Source: Pleurodeles waltl (Eukaryota > Chordata > Amphibia > Caudata > Salamandridae). From it: 64,000 nucleotides of DNA. Both the position numbers and the translations under genes were made by a program. Below, piece by piece: positions 10,501-22,482 of this stretch. A model generated the notes under the pieces. It was not told where the DNA came from, did no database searches, and saw only the letters and a list, made by a program, of their open reading frames with translations. The number at the start of each line of letters is the position of its first letter. The first letter of the stretch is position 1. The stretch is taken from NCBI RefSeq assembly GCF_031143425.1, contig NC_090448.1:330596177-330660176 (forward strand). The letters run 5' to 3'.

Positions 10501-12850
10501 TTTTTTAGCCAAATTTTGAGGTTTGCAAAGGATTCTGGGTAACAGAACCTGGTCAGAGCCCCACAAGTCACCCCATCTTGGATTCCCCTAGATCTCTAGG
10601 TTTCAAAAATGCACAGGTTTGGTAGGTTTCCCTATGTGCCGGCTGAGCTAGGGGCCAAAATCTACAGGTAGGCACTTCGCAAAAAACACCTCTGTTTTCT
10701 GTAAAAAAAATTGGGATGTGTCCATGTTGTGTTTTGGGCCATTTCCTTTCATGGGCGCTAGGCCTACCCACACAAGTGAGGTACCATTCTTATCGGGAGA
10801 CTTGCGGGAACGCTGGGTGGAAGGAAATTTGTGGCTCCTCTCAGATTCCAGAACTTTCTGTCACCGAAATGTGAGGAAAATGAGTTTTTTAGCCAAATTT
10901 TGAGGTTTGCAAAGGATTCTGGGTAACAGAACCTGGTCAGAGCCCCACAAGCCACCCCATCTTGGATTTCCCTATGTCTCTAGTTTTCAGAAATGCACAG
11001 GGTTGGTAGGTTTTCCTAGGTGCCGGCTGAGCTAGGGGCCAACATCTACAGGTAGGCACTTTGCAAAAAACATCTCTGTTTTCTGTAAAAGAAAATTGGG
11101 ATGTGTCCACGTTGTGTTTTGGGCCATTTCCTTTCGTGGGCGCTAGGCCTACCCACACAAGTGAGGTACCATTTTTATCGGGAGACTTGGAGGAACGCTG
11201 GGTGGAAGGAAATTTGTGGCTCCTCTCAGATTCCAGAACTTTCTGTCACCGAAATGTGAGGAAAATGTGTTTTTTAGCCAAATATTGAGGTTTGCAAAGG
11301 ATTCTGGGTAACAGAACCTGGTCAGAGCCCCACAAGTCACCCCATCTTGGATTCCCCTAGATCTCTAGTTTTCAAAAATGCACAGGTTTGGTAGGTTTCC
11401 CTAGGTGCCGGCTGAGCTAGGGGCCAAAATCTACAGGTAGGCACTTCGCAAAAAACACCTCTGTTTTCTGTAAAAAAATTGGGATGTGTCCATGTTGTGT
11501 TTTGGGCCATTTCCTTTCATGGGCGCTAGGCCTACCCACACAAGTGAGGTACCATTCTTATCGGGAGACTTGGGGGAACGCTGGGTGGAAGGAAATTTGT
11601 GGCTCCTCTCAGATTCCAGAACTTTCTGTCATCGAAATGTGAGGAAAATTTGTTTTTTTTTAGCCAAATTTTGAGGTTTGCAAAGGATTCTGGGTAACAG
11701 AACCTGGTCAGAGCCCCACAAGCCACACCATCTTGGATTCCCCTAGGTCTCTAGTTTTCAGAAATGCACAGGGTTGGTAGTTTTCCCTAGGTGCCGGCTG
11801 AGCTAGGGGCCAACATCTACAGGTAGGCACTTGGCATAAAACACCTCTGTTTTCTGTAAAAAAATTGGGATGTGTCCACGTTGTGTTTTGGGCCATTTCC
11901 TTTTGTGGGCGCTAGGCCTACCCGCACAAGTGAGGTACCATTTTTATCGGGAGACTTGGAGGAATGCTGGGGGGAAGGAAAGTTGTGGCTCCTCTCAGGT
12001 TCCAGAACTTTCTGTTACCGAAATGTGAGGAAAATGTGTTTTTTAGCCACATTTTGAGGTTTTCAAAGGATTCTGGGTAACAGAACCTGGTCAGAGCCCC
12101 ACAAGTCACCCCATCTTGGATTCCCCTAGATCTCTAGTTTTCAAAAATGCACAGGTTTGGTAGGTTTCCCTAGGTGCCGGCTGAGCTAGGGGCCAAAATC
12201 TACAGGTAGGCACTTCGCAAAAAACACCTCTGTTTTCTGTAAAAAAATTGGGATGTGTCCATGTTGTGTTTTGGGCCATTTCCTTTCATGGGCGCTAGGC
12301 CTACCCACACAAGTGAGGTACCATTCTTATCGGGAGACTTGGGGGAACGCTGGGTGGAAGGAAATTTGTGGCTCCTCTCAGATTCCAGAACTTTCTGTCA
12401 TCGAAATGTGAGGAAAATCTCTTTTTTTTAGCCACATTTTGAGGTTTGCAAAGGATTCTGGGTAACAGAACCTAGTCAGAGCCCCACAAGCCACCCCATC
12501 TTGGATTCCCCTAGGTCTCTAGTTTTCAGAAATGCACAGGGTTGGTAGGTTTCCCTAGGTGCCGGCTGAGCTAGGGGCCAACATCTACAGGTAGGCACTT
12601 TGCAAAAAACACCTCTGTTTTCTGTAAAAAAATTGGGATGTGTCCACGTTGTGTTTTGGGCCATTTCCTTTCGTGGGCGCTAGGTCTACCCACACAAGTT
12701 AGGTACCATTCTTATCGGGAGAGTTGGGGGAACGCTGGGTGGAAGGAAATTTGTGGCTCCTCTCAGATTCCAGAACTTTCTGTCACCGAAATGTGAGGAA
12801 AATGTGTTTTTTAGCCAAAGTTTGAGGTTTGCAAAGGATTCTGGGTAACA
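7510..12850 (+). repeat. Interleaved 4-, 5-, 6- and 11-unit repeats
   Basis: The A sub-lineage with CCGCACAAG, GGGGGGAAGGAAAG and CTGTTACCG occurs at 7,646, 9,567 and 11,872. The spacings are 1,921 bp (5 units) and 2,305 bp (6 units), 4,226 bp (11 units) in all. About 7,600-8,600 corresponds to 11,830-12,830, sharing ACAAGTTAGGTACC and rare T-run damage near 8,190 and 12,415. About 8,460-9,180 corresponds to 9,996-10,720 (offset 1,536-1,537, 4 units), sharing GAGAGTTGG and CCCTATGTGCC. No gene or foreign sequence was seen. Confidence 0.78.
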
Positions 12851-15045
12851 GAACCTGGTCAGAGCCCAAAAAGTCACCCCATCTTGGATTCCCCTAGATC
12901 TCTAGTTTTCAAAAATGCACAGGTTTGGTAGGTTTCCCTAGGTGCCGGCTGAGCTAGGGGCCAAAATCTACAGGTAGGCACTTTGCAAAAAACACCTCTG
13001 TTTTCTGTAAAGAAATTGGGATGTGTCCACGTTGTGTTTTGGGCCATTTCCTTTCGTGGGCGCTAGGCCCACCCTCACAAGTAAGGTACCATTTTTATCG
13101 GGAGACTTGGGGGAACGCTGGGTGGAAGGAAATTTGTGGCTCCTCTCAGATTCCAGAACTTTCTGTCACCGAAATGTGAGGAAAATGTGTTTTTTAGCCA
13201 AATTTTGAGGTTTGCAAAGGATTCTGGGTAACAGAACCTGGTCAGAGCCCCACAAGTCACCCCATCTTGGATTCCCCTAGATCTCTAGTTTTAAAAAATG
13301 CACAGGTTTGGTAGGTTTCCCTAGGTGCCGGCTGAGCTAGGGGCCAAAATCTACAGGTAGGCACTTCGCAAAAAACACCTCTGTTTTCTGTAAAAAAATT
13401 GGGATGTGTCCATGTTGTGTTTTGGGCCATTTCCTTTCATGGGCGCTAGGCCTACCCACACAAGTGAGGTACCATTCTTATCGGGAGACTTGCGGGAACG
13501 CTGGGTGGAAGGAAATTTGTGGCTCCTCTCAGATTCCAAAACTCTGTCATCGAAATGTGAGGAAAATGTGTTTTTTTTAGCCAAATTTTGAGGTTTGGAA
13601 AGGATTCTGGGTAACAGAACCTGGTCAGAGCCCCACAAGCCACCCCATCTTGGATTCCCCTAGGTCTCTAGTTTTCAGAAATGCACAGGGTTGGTAGGTT
13701 TCCCTAGGTGCCGGCTGAGCTAGGGGCCAACATCTACAGGTAGGCACTTTGCAAAAAACACCTCTGTTTTCTGTAAAAAAATTGGGATGTGTCCACGTTG
13801 TGTTTTGGGCCATTTCCTTTCGTGGGCGCTAGGCCTACCCACACAAGTGAGGTACCATTTTTATCGGGAGAGTTGGAGGAATGCTGGGTGGAAGAAAATT
13901 TGTGGCTCCTCTCAGATTCCAGAACTTTCTGTCACCGAAATGTGAGGAAAATGTGTTTTTTAGCCAAATGTTGAGGTTTGCAAAGGATTCTGGGTAACAG
14001 AACCTGGTCAGAGCCCCACAAGTCACCCCATCTTGGATTCCCCTAGATCTCTAGTTTTCAAAAATGCACAGGTTTGGTAGGTTTCCCTAGGTGCCGGCTG
14101 AGCTAGGGGCCCAAATCTACAGGTAGGCACTTCGCAAAAAACACCTCTGTTTTCTGTAAAGAAATTGGGATGTGTCCATGTTGTGTTTTGGGCCATTTCC
14201 TTTCGTGGGCGCTAGGCCCACCCTCACAAGTGAGGTACCATTTTTATCGGGAGACTTGCGGGAATGCTGGGTGGAAGGAAATTTGTGGCTCCTCTCAGAT
14301 TCCAGAACTCTGTCATCGAAATGTGAGGAAAATGTGTTTTTTTTAGCCAAATTTTGAGGTTTGGAAAGGATTCTGGGTAACAGAACCTGGTCAGAGCCCC
14401 ACAAGCCACCCCATCTTGGATTCCCCTAGGTCTCTAGTTTTCAGAAATGCACAGGGTTGGTAGATTTCCCTAGGTGCCGGCTGAGCTAGGGGCCAACATC
14501 TACAGGTAGGCACTTTGCAAAAAACACCTCTGTTTTCTGTAAAAAAATTGGGATGTGTCCACGTTGTGTTTTGGGCCATTTCCTTTCGTGGGCGCTAGGC
14601 CTACCCACACAAGTGAGGTACCATTTTTATCGGGAGAGTTGGAGGAACGCTGGGTGGAAGGAAATTTGTGGCACCTCTCAGATTCCAGAACTTTCTGTCA
14701 CCGAAATGTGAGGAAAATGTGTTTTTTAGCCAAATTTTGAGGTTTGCAAAGGATTCTGGGTAACAGAACCTGGTCAGAGCCTAAAAAGTCACCCCATCTT
14801 GGATTCCCCTAGATCTCTAGTTTTAAAAAATGCACAGGTTTGGTAGGTTTCCCTAGGTGCCGGCTGAGCTAGGGGCCAAAATCTACAGGTAGGCACTTTG
14901 CAAAAAACACCTCTGTTTTCTGTAAAAAAAATTGGGATGTGTCCATGTTGTGTTTTGGGCCATTTCCTTTCATGGGCGCTAGGCCTACCCACACAAGTGA
15001 GGTACCATTCTTATCGGGAGACTTGCGGGAACGCTGGGTGGATGG
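12851..15045 (+). repeat. Block with CT-deleted B units, copy of 43.2-44.7 kb
   Basis: About 13,260-14,760 matches 43,230-44,740 at a constant offset of 29,973 bp (78 units). Shared rare markers are the 2 bp deletion giving AACTCTGTCATCG (13,541, 14,306, 43,513 and 44,280), GGTTTGGAAAGG and the A unit with GAATGCTGGGTGGAAGAAAA. It begins after a unit at 13,023 carrying GGCCCACCCTCACAAG. A 39 bp patch at 14,205-14,243 departs from the 43-45 kb copy and is listed separately. Confidence 0.8.
14205..14243 (+). repeat. Short conversion-like patch within a B unit
   Basis: Compared with its counterpart at 44,178-44,216, this B unit differs at a cluster of four places: TTCGTGG for TTCATGG, GGCCCACC for GGCCTACC, CCCTCAC for CCCACAC, and CATTTTTAT for CATTCTTAT. 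All four match the unit at 13,023-13,110, about 1.15 kb upstream. The flanks (CATGTTG to the left, TTGCGGGAATGC to the right) match the 44 kb copy and not the donor-like unit. A non-reciprocal exchange of about 40-80 bp is the simplest reading. Confidence 0.68.
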
Positions 15046-15814
15046 AAATTTGTGGCTCCTCTCAGATTCCAGAACTTTCTGTCATCGAAATGTGAGGAAA
15101 ATGTGTTTTTTTTAGGCAAATTTTGAGGTTTGCAAAGGATTCTGGGTAACAGAACCTGGTCAGAGCCCCACAAGCCACCCCATCTTAGATTCCCCTAGGT
15201 CTCTAGTTTTCAGAAATGCACAGGGTTGGTAGGTTTCCCTAGGTGCCCGCTGAGCTAGGGGTCAAAATCTACAGGTAGGCACTTTGCAAAAAACACCTCT
15301 GTTTTTTGTAAAAAATTGGGATGTGTCCACGTTGTGTTTTGGGCCATTTCCTTTCGTGGGCGCTAGGCCTACCCACACAAGTGAGGTACCATTTGTATCG
15401 GGAGACTTGGAGGAACGCTGGGTGGAAGGAAATTTGTGGCTCCTCTCAGATTCCAGAACTTTCTGTCATCGAAATGTGAGGAAAATGTGGGTTTTTTAGG
15501 CAAATTTTGAGGTTTGCAAAGGATTCTGGGTAACAGAACCTGGTCAGAGCCCCACAAGTCACCCCATCTTGGATTTCCCTAGATCTCTAGTTTTAAAAAA
15601 TGAACAGGTTTGGTAGGTTTCCCTAGGTGCCGGCTGAGCTAGGGGCCAAAATCTACAGGTAGGCACTTCGCAAAAACACCTCTGTTTTCTGTCAAAAAAT
15701 TGGTATGTGTCCATGTTGTGTTTTGGGCCGTTTCCTTTCATGGGCGCTAGGCCTACCCACACAAGTGAGGTACCATTCTTATCGGGAGACTTGGGGGATC
15801 GCTGGGTGGGAGGA
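15046..15814 (+). repeat. Two-unit tandem duplication, copy 1 (769 bp)
   Basis: Rare variants shared with the next copy at an offset of 769 bp are CATCTTAGATTCC (15,180 and 15,949), GTTTTTTGTAAAA, CCATTTGTATCGGG, GTGGGTTTTTTAGGC, AAAATGAACAGG, TGTCAAAAAATTGG and TTGGTATGTGTCC. Both copies run into a B unit with GGGGGATCGCTGGGTGGGAGG split across the edge. Differences include GTGCCCGCTG against GTGCCGGCTG and A6 against A7. Confidence 0.85.
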
Positions 15815-16646
15815 AATTTGTGGCTCCTCTCAGATTCCAGAACTTTCTGTCATCGAAATGTGAGGAAAATGTGTTTTTTTTAGGCAAATTTTGAGGTTTG
15901 CAAAGGATTCTGGGTAACAGAACCTGGTCAGAGCCCCACAAGCCACCCCATCTTAGATTCCCCTAGGTCTCTAGTTTTCAGAAATGCACAGGGTTGGTAG
16001 GTTTCCCTAGGTGCCGGCTGAGCTAGGGGCCAAAATCTACAGGTAGGCACTTTGCAAAAAACACCTCTGTTTTTTGTAAAAAAATTGGGATGTGTCCACG
16101 TTGTGTTTTGGGCCATTTCCTTTCGTGGGCGCTAGGCCTACCCACACAAGTGAGGTACCATTTGTATCGGGAGACTTGGAGGAACGCTGGGTGGAAGGAA
16201 ATTTGTGGCTCCTCTCAGATTCCAGAACTTTCTGTCATCGAAATGTGAGGAAAATGTGGGTTTTTTAGGCAAATTTTGAGGTTTGCAAAGGATTCTGGGT
16301 AACAGAACCTGGTCAGAGCCCCACAAGTCACCCCATCTTGGATTTCCCTAGATCTCTAGTTTTAAAAAATGAACAGGTTTGGTAGGTTTCCCTAGGTGCC
16401 GGCTCAGCTAGGGGCCAAAATCTACAGGTAGGCACTTCGCAAAAACACCTCTGTTTTCTGTCAAAAAATTGGTATGTGTCCATGTTGTGTTTTGGGCCAT
16501 TTCCTTTCATGGGCGCTAGGCCTACCCACACAAGTGAGGTACCATTCTTATCGGGAGACTTGGGGGATCGCTGGGTGGGAGGAAATTTGTGGCTCCTCTC
16601 AGATTCCAGAACTTTCTGTCATCGAAATGTTAGGAAAATGTGTTTT
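15815..16646 (+). repeat. Two-unit tandem duplication, copy 2
   Basis: This copy continues directly from copy 1 with the same string of rare variants. The match stops at the T run near 16,645, where copy 1 reads TTTAGGCAAATT and this copy reads TTTCGGCCAAATT. I did not find this variant set elsewhere in the window, so the duplicated dimer appears private to this position. Confidence 0.85.
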
Positions 16647-19600
16647 TTTTCGGCCAAATTTTGAGGTTTGCAAAGGATTCTGGGTAACAGAACCTGGTCA
16701 GACCCCCACAAGCCACCCCATCTTGGATTCCCCTATGTCTCTAGTTTTCAGAAATGCACAGGGTTGGTAGGTTTCCCTAGGTGCCGGCTGAGCTAGGGGC
16801 CAACATCTACAGGTAGGCACTTTGCAAAAAACACCTCTGTTTTCTGTAAAAAAAAATTGGGATGTGTCCACGTTGTGTTTTGGGCCATTTCCTTTCGTGG
16901 GCGCTAGGCCTACCCACACAAGTGAGGTACCATTTTTATCGGGAGACTTGGAGGAACGCTGAGTGGAAGGAAATTTGTGGCTCCTCTCAGATTCCAGAAC
17001 TTTCTGTCACCGAAATGTGAGGAAAATGTGTTTTTTAGCCAAATTTTGAGGTTTGCAAAGGATTCTGGGTAACAGAACCTGGTCAGAGCCCCACAAGTCA
17101 CCCCATCTTGGATTCCCCTAGATCTCTAGTTTTCAAAAATGCACAGGTTTGGTAGGTTTCCCTAGGTGCCGGCTGAGCTAGGGGCCAAAATCTACAGGTA
17201 GGCACTTCGCAAAAAACACCTCTGTCTTCTGTAAAAAAATTGGGATGTGTCCATGTTGTGTTTTGGGCCATTTCCTTTCATGGGCGCTAGGCCTACCCAC
17301 ACAAGTGAGGTACCATTCTTATCGGGAGACTTGCGGGAACGCTGGGTGGAAGGAAATTTGTGGCTCCTCTCAGATTCCAGAACTTTCTGTCATCGAAATG
17401 TGCGGAAAATGTGTTTTTTTTAGGCAGATTTTGAGGTTTGCAAAGGATTCTGGGTACCAGAACCTGGTCAGAGCCCCACAAGCCACACCATCTTAGATTC
17501 CCCTAGGTCTCTAGTTTTCAGAAATGCACAGGGTTGGTAGGTTTCCCTAGGTGCCGGCTGAGCTAGGGGCCAAAATCTACAGGTAGGCACTTTGCAAAAA
17601 ACACCTCTGTTGTCTGTAAAAAAAAATTGGGATGTGTCTACGTTGTGTTTTGGGCCATTTCCTTTCATGGGCGCTAGGCCTACCCACACAAGTGAGGTGC
17701 CATTCTTATCGGGAGACTTGCGGGAACGCTGGGTGGAAGGAAATTTGTGGCTCCTCTCAGATTCCAGAACTTTCTGTCACCGAAATGGGAGAAAAATGTT
17801 TTTTTTTAGCCAAATTGTGAGGTTTGCTAAAGATTCTGGGTAACAGAACCTGGTCAGAGCCCCACAAGTCACCCCATCTTGGATTCCCCTAGGTCTCTAG
17901 TTTTCAAAAATGCACAGGTTTGGTAGGTTTCCCTAGGTGCCGGCTGAGCTAGGGGCCAAAATCTACAGGTAGACACTTTGCAAAAAACACCTCTGTTTCC
18001 TGTAAAACAATTGGGATGTGTCCACGTTGTGTTTTGGGCCATTTCCTTTCATGGGCGCTAGGCCTACCCACACAAGTGAGGTACCATTCTTATCGGGAGA
18101 CTTAGGGGAACGCTGGGTGGAAGGAAATTTGTGGCTCCTCTCAGATTCCAGAACTTTCTGTCATCGAAATGTGAGGAAAATGTGTTTTTTTTAGCCAAAT
18201 TTTGAGGTTTGCAAAAGATTCTGGGTAACTGAACCTGGTCAGAGCCCCACAAGTCACCCCATCTTGGATTTCCCTAGGTCTCTAGTTTTAAAAAATGCAC
18301 AGGTTTGGTAGGTTTCCCTAGGTGCCGGCTGAGCTAGGGGCAAAAATCTACAGGTAGACACTTTGCAAAAAACACCCCTGTTTTCTGTAAAAAAATTGGG
18401 ATGTGTCCACGTTGTGTTTTGGGCCATTTCCTTTCATGGGCGCTAGGCCTACCCACACAAGTGAGGTACCATTTTTATCGGGAGACATGGGGGAACGCTG
18501 GGTGGAAGGAAATTTGTGGCTCCTTACTGATTCCAGAACTTTCTGTCACCAAAATGTGAGGAAAATGTGTTTTCTTTTTTAGCCACATTCTGAGGTTTGC
18601 AGAGGATTCTGGGTAACAGAACCTGGTCAGAGCCCCACAAGTCACCCCATCTTGGATTCCCCTAGGACTCTAGTTTTCAAAAATGCACAGGTTTGGTAGG
18701 TTTCCCTAGGTGCCAGCTGAGCTAGGGGTCAAAATCTACAGGTAGGCACTTTGCAAAAAACACCTCTGTTTTCTGTAAAAAAAATTGGGATGTGTCCACG
18801 TTGTGTTTTGGGCCATTTCCTTTCGTGGGCGCTAGGCCTACCCACACAAGTGAGGTACCATTTTTATCGGGAGACTTGGAGGAACACTGGGTGGAAGGAA
18901 ATTTGTGGCTCCTCTCAGATTCCAGAACTTTCTGTCAACGAAATTTGAGGAAAATGTTTTTTTTTAGCCAAATTTTGAGGTTTGCAAAAGATTCTGGGCA
19001 ACAGAACCAGGTCAGAGCCCCACAAGTCACCCTATCTTGGATTCCCCTAGGTCTCTAGTTTTAAAAAATGCACAGGTTTGGTAGGTTTCCCGAGGTGCCG
19101 GCTGAGCTAGGGGCCAAAATCTACAGGTAGGCACTTCGCAAAAAACACCTCTGTTTTCTGTAAAAAAATTGGGATGTGTCCATGTTGTGTTTTGGGCCAT
19201 TTCCTTTTGTGGGCGCTAGGCCTACCCACACAAGTGAGGTACCATTCTTATCGGGAGACTTGGGGGAACGCTGGGTGGAAGGAAATTGGTGGCTCCTCTC
19301 AGATTCCAGAACTTTCTGTCACCGAAATGTGAGGAAAATGTGTTTTTTAGCCAAATTTTGAGGTTTGCAAAAGATTCTGGGTAACAGAACCTGGTCAGAG
19401 CCCCACAAGTCACCCCATCTTGGATTCCCCTAGATCTCTAGTTTTAAGAAATGCACAGGTTTGGTAGGTTTCCCTAGGTGCCGGCTGAGATAGGGGCCAA
19501 AATCTACATGTAGGCACTTCGCAAAAAACACCTCTGTTTTCTGTAAAAAAATTGGGATGTGTCCATGTTGTGTTTTGGGCCATTTCCTTTCATGGGCGCT

Positions 19601-21711
19601 AGGCCTACCCACACAAGTGAGGTACCATTCTTATCGGGAGACTTGGGGGAACGCTGGGTGGAAGGAAATTTGTGGCTCCTCTCAGATTCCAGAACTTTCT
19701 GTCATAGAAATGTGAGGAAAATGTGTTTTTTTTAGCCAAATTTTGAGGTTTGCAAAGGATTCTGGGTAACAGAACCTGGTCAGAGCCCCACAAGCCACCC
19801 CATCTTGGATTCCCCTAGGTCTCTAGTTTTAAGAAATGCACAGGTTTGGTAGGTTTCCCTAGGTGCCTGCTGAGCTAGGGGCCAAAATCTACAGTTAGAC
19901 ACTTTGCAAAAAACACCTCTGTTTTCTGTAAAACAATTGGGATGTGTCCACGTTGTGATTTGGGCCATTTCCTTTCATGAGCGCTAGGCCTACCCACACA
20001 AGTGAGGTACCATTCTTATCGGGAGACTTGGGGGAACGCTGGGTGGAAGGAAATTTGTGGCTCCTCTCAGATTCCAGAACTTTCTGTCAACGAAATGTGA
20101 GGAAAATGTTTTTTTTTAGCCAAATTTTGAGGTTTGCAAAAGATTCTGGGTAACAGAACCTGGTCAGAGCCCCACAAGTCACCCCATCTTGGATTCCCCT
20201 AGATCTCTAGTTTTCAAAAATGCACAGGTTTGGTAGGTTTCCCTAGGTGCCGGCTGAGCTAGGGGCCAAAATCTACAGGTAGGCACTTCGCAAAAAACAC
20301 CTCTGTTTTCTGTAAAAAAATTGGGATGTGTCCATGTTGTGTTTTGGGCCATTTCCTTTCATGGGCGCTAGGCCTACCCACACAAGTGAGGTACCATTCT
20401 TATCGGGAGACTTGGGGGAATGCTGGGTGGGAGGAAATTTGTGGCTCCTCTCAGATTCCAGAACTTTCTGTGATCGAAATGTGAGGAAAATGTGTTTTTT
20501 TTAGCCAAATTTTGAGGTTTGCAAAGGATTCTGGGTAACAGAACCTGGTCAGAGCCCCACAAGTCACACCATCTTGGATTCCCCTAGATCTCTAGCTTTA
20601 AAAAATGCACAGGTTTGGTAGGTTTCCCTAGGTGCCGGCTGAGCTAGGGGCCAAAATCTACAGGTAGGCACTTCGAAAAAAACACCTCTGTTTTCTGTAA
20701 AAAAATTGGGATGTGTCCATGTTGTGTTTTGGGCCATTTCCTTTCATGGGCGCTAGGCCTACCCACACAAGTGAGGTACCATTCTTATCGGGAAACTTGG
20801 GGGAACGCTGGGTGGAAGGAAATTTGTGGCTCCTCTCGGATTCCAGAACTTTCTGTCATCGAAATGTGAGGAAAATGTGTTTTTTTTAGACAAATTTTGA
20901 GGTTTGCAAAGGATTCTGGGTAACAGAACCTGGTCAGAGCCCCACAAGCCACCCCATCTTGGATTCCCCTAGGTCTCTAGTTTTCAGGAATGCACAGGGT
21001 TGGTAGGTTTCCAGAGGTGCCGGCTGAGCTAGGGGCCAAAATCTACAGGTAGACACTTTGCAAAAAACACCCCTGTTTTCTGTAAAAAAATTGGGATGTG
21101 TCCATGTTGTGTTTTGGGCCATTTCCTTTCATGGGCGCTAGGCCTACCCACACAAGTGAGGTACCATTTTTATCGGGAGACTTGGAGGAACGCTGGGTGG
21201 AAGGAAATTTGTGGCTCCTCTCAGATTCCAGAACTTTCTGTCACCGAAATGTGAGGAAAATGTTTTTTTTTAGCCAAATTGTGAGGTTTGCAAAAGATTC
21301 TGGGTAACAGAACCTGGTCAGAGCCCCACAAGTCACCCCATCTTGGATTCCCCTAGGTCTCTAGTTTTAAAAAATGCACAGGTTTGGTAGGTTTCCCTAG
21401 GTGCCGGCTGAGCTAGGGGCCAAAATCTACAGGTAGACACTTTGCAAAAAACACCTCTGTTTTCTGTAAAACAATTGGGATGTGTCCATGTTGTGTTTTG
21501 GGCCATTTCCTTTCATGAGCGCTAGGCCTACCCACACAAGTGAGGTACCATTCTTATCGGGAGACTTAGGGGAACGCTGGGTGGAAGGAAATTTGTGGCT
21601 CCTCTCAGATTCCAGAACTTTCTGTCATCGAAATGTGAGGAAAATGTGGGTTTTTTAGCCAAATTTTGAGGTTTGCAAAAGATTCTGGGTAACAGAACCT
21701 GGTCAGAGCCC
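16647..21711 (+). repeat. Heterogeneous B- and C-rich block
   Basis: Units here carry more private variants than elsewhere, and the order of types is irregular. About 17,810-18,930 corresponds to 21,275-22,394 at an offset of 3,464 bp (9 units). It shares CCAAATTGTGAGG, GTAAAACAATTGGG, CTTAGGGGAACGC, the C unit with TTTTCTTTTTTAGCC, and GGAGGAACAC. Private variants include CAGCTGAGC at 18,714, GTCAACGAAATTTGAGG at 18,935 and CATGAGCGCTAGG at 19,976 (also at 21,514). No long near-identical duplication was found between 18.9 and 21.2 kb. Confidence 0.72.
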
Positions 21712-22482
21712 CACAAGTCACCCCATCTTGGATTCCCCTAGGTCTCTAGTTTTAAAAAATGCACAGGTTTGGTAGGTTTCCAGAGGTGCAGGCTGAGCTA
21801 GGGGCCAAAATCTACAGGTAGACACTTTGCAAAAAACACCCCTGTTTTCTGTAAAAAAATTGGGATGTGTCCACGTTGTGTTTTGGGCCATTTCCTTTCA
21901 TGGGCGCTAGGCCTACCCACACAAGTGAGGTACCATTTTTATCGGGAGACATGGGGGAACGCTGGGTGGAAGGAAATTTGTGGCTCCTTTCTGATTCCAG
22001 AACTTTCTGTCACCAAAATGTGAGGAAAATGTGTTTTCTTTTTTAGCCACATTTTGAGGTTTGCAAAGGATTCTGGGTAACAGAACCTGGTCAGAGCCCC
22101 ACAAGTCACCCCATCTTGGATTCCCCTAGGACTCTAGTTTTCAAAAATGGACAGGTTCGATAGGTTTCCCTAGGTGCCAGCTGAGCTAGGGGTCAAAATC
22201 TACAGGTAGGCACTTTGCAAAAAACACCTCTGTTTTCTGTAAAAAAATTGGGATGTGTCCACGTTGTGTTTTGGGCCATTTCCTTTCGTTGGCGCTAGGC
22301 CTACCCACACAAGTGAGGTACCATTTTTATCGGGAGCCTTGGAGGAACACTGGGTGGAAGGAAATTTGTGGCTCCTCTCAGATTCCAGAACTTTCTGTCA
22401 CCGAAATGTGAGGAAAATGTGTTTTTTAGCCAAATTTTGAGGTTTGCAAAGGATTCTGGGTAACAGAACCTTGTCAGAGCCC
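21712..22482 (+). repeat. Two-unit tandem duplication, copy 1 (771 bp)
   Basis: This is a C unit plus an A unit. Markers shared with the next copy are CCAGAGGTGCAGGC, CTCCTTTCTGATTCC, TTTTCTTTTTTAGCC, AAAATGGACAGGTTCG, TTTCGTTGGCGC and ATCGGGAGCCTTGGAGG. I noticed no difference between the copies inside the block. The GAGCCTTGG marker also occurs at the very start of the window. Confidence 0.86.

Noticed and set aside
22155..22170. Possible RNA polymerase III B box around AGGTTCGATAGG (also 22,926)
   Set aside because: It arises from two point changes in two duplicated units. It lacks a matching A box at proper spacing and is absent from the consensus.
22284..22300. CENP-B box-like start, TTTCGTTGG, also at 23,055
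   Set aside because: Only the first nine bases fit. The following bases GCGCTAGG lack the required A and CGGG of the box. The form exists in just two units, through a G-to-T change from TTTCGTGGG.
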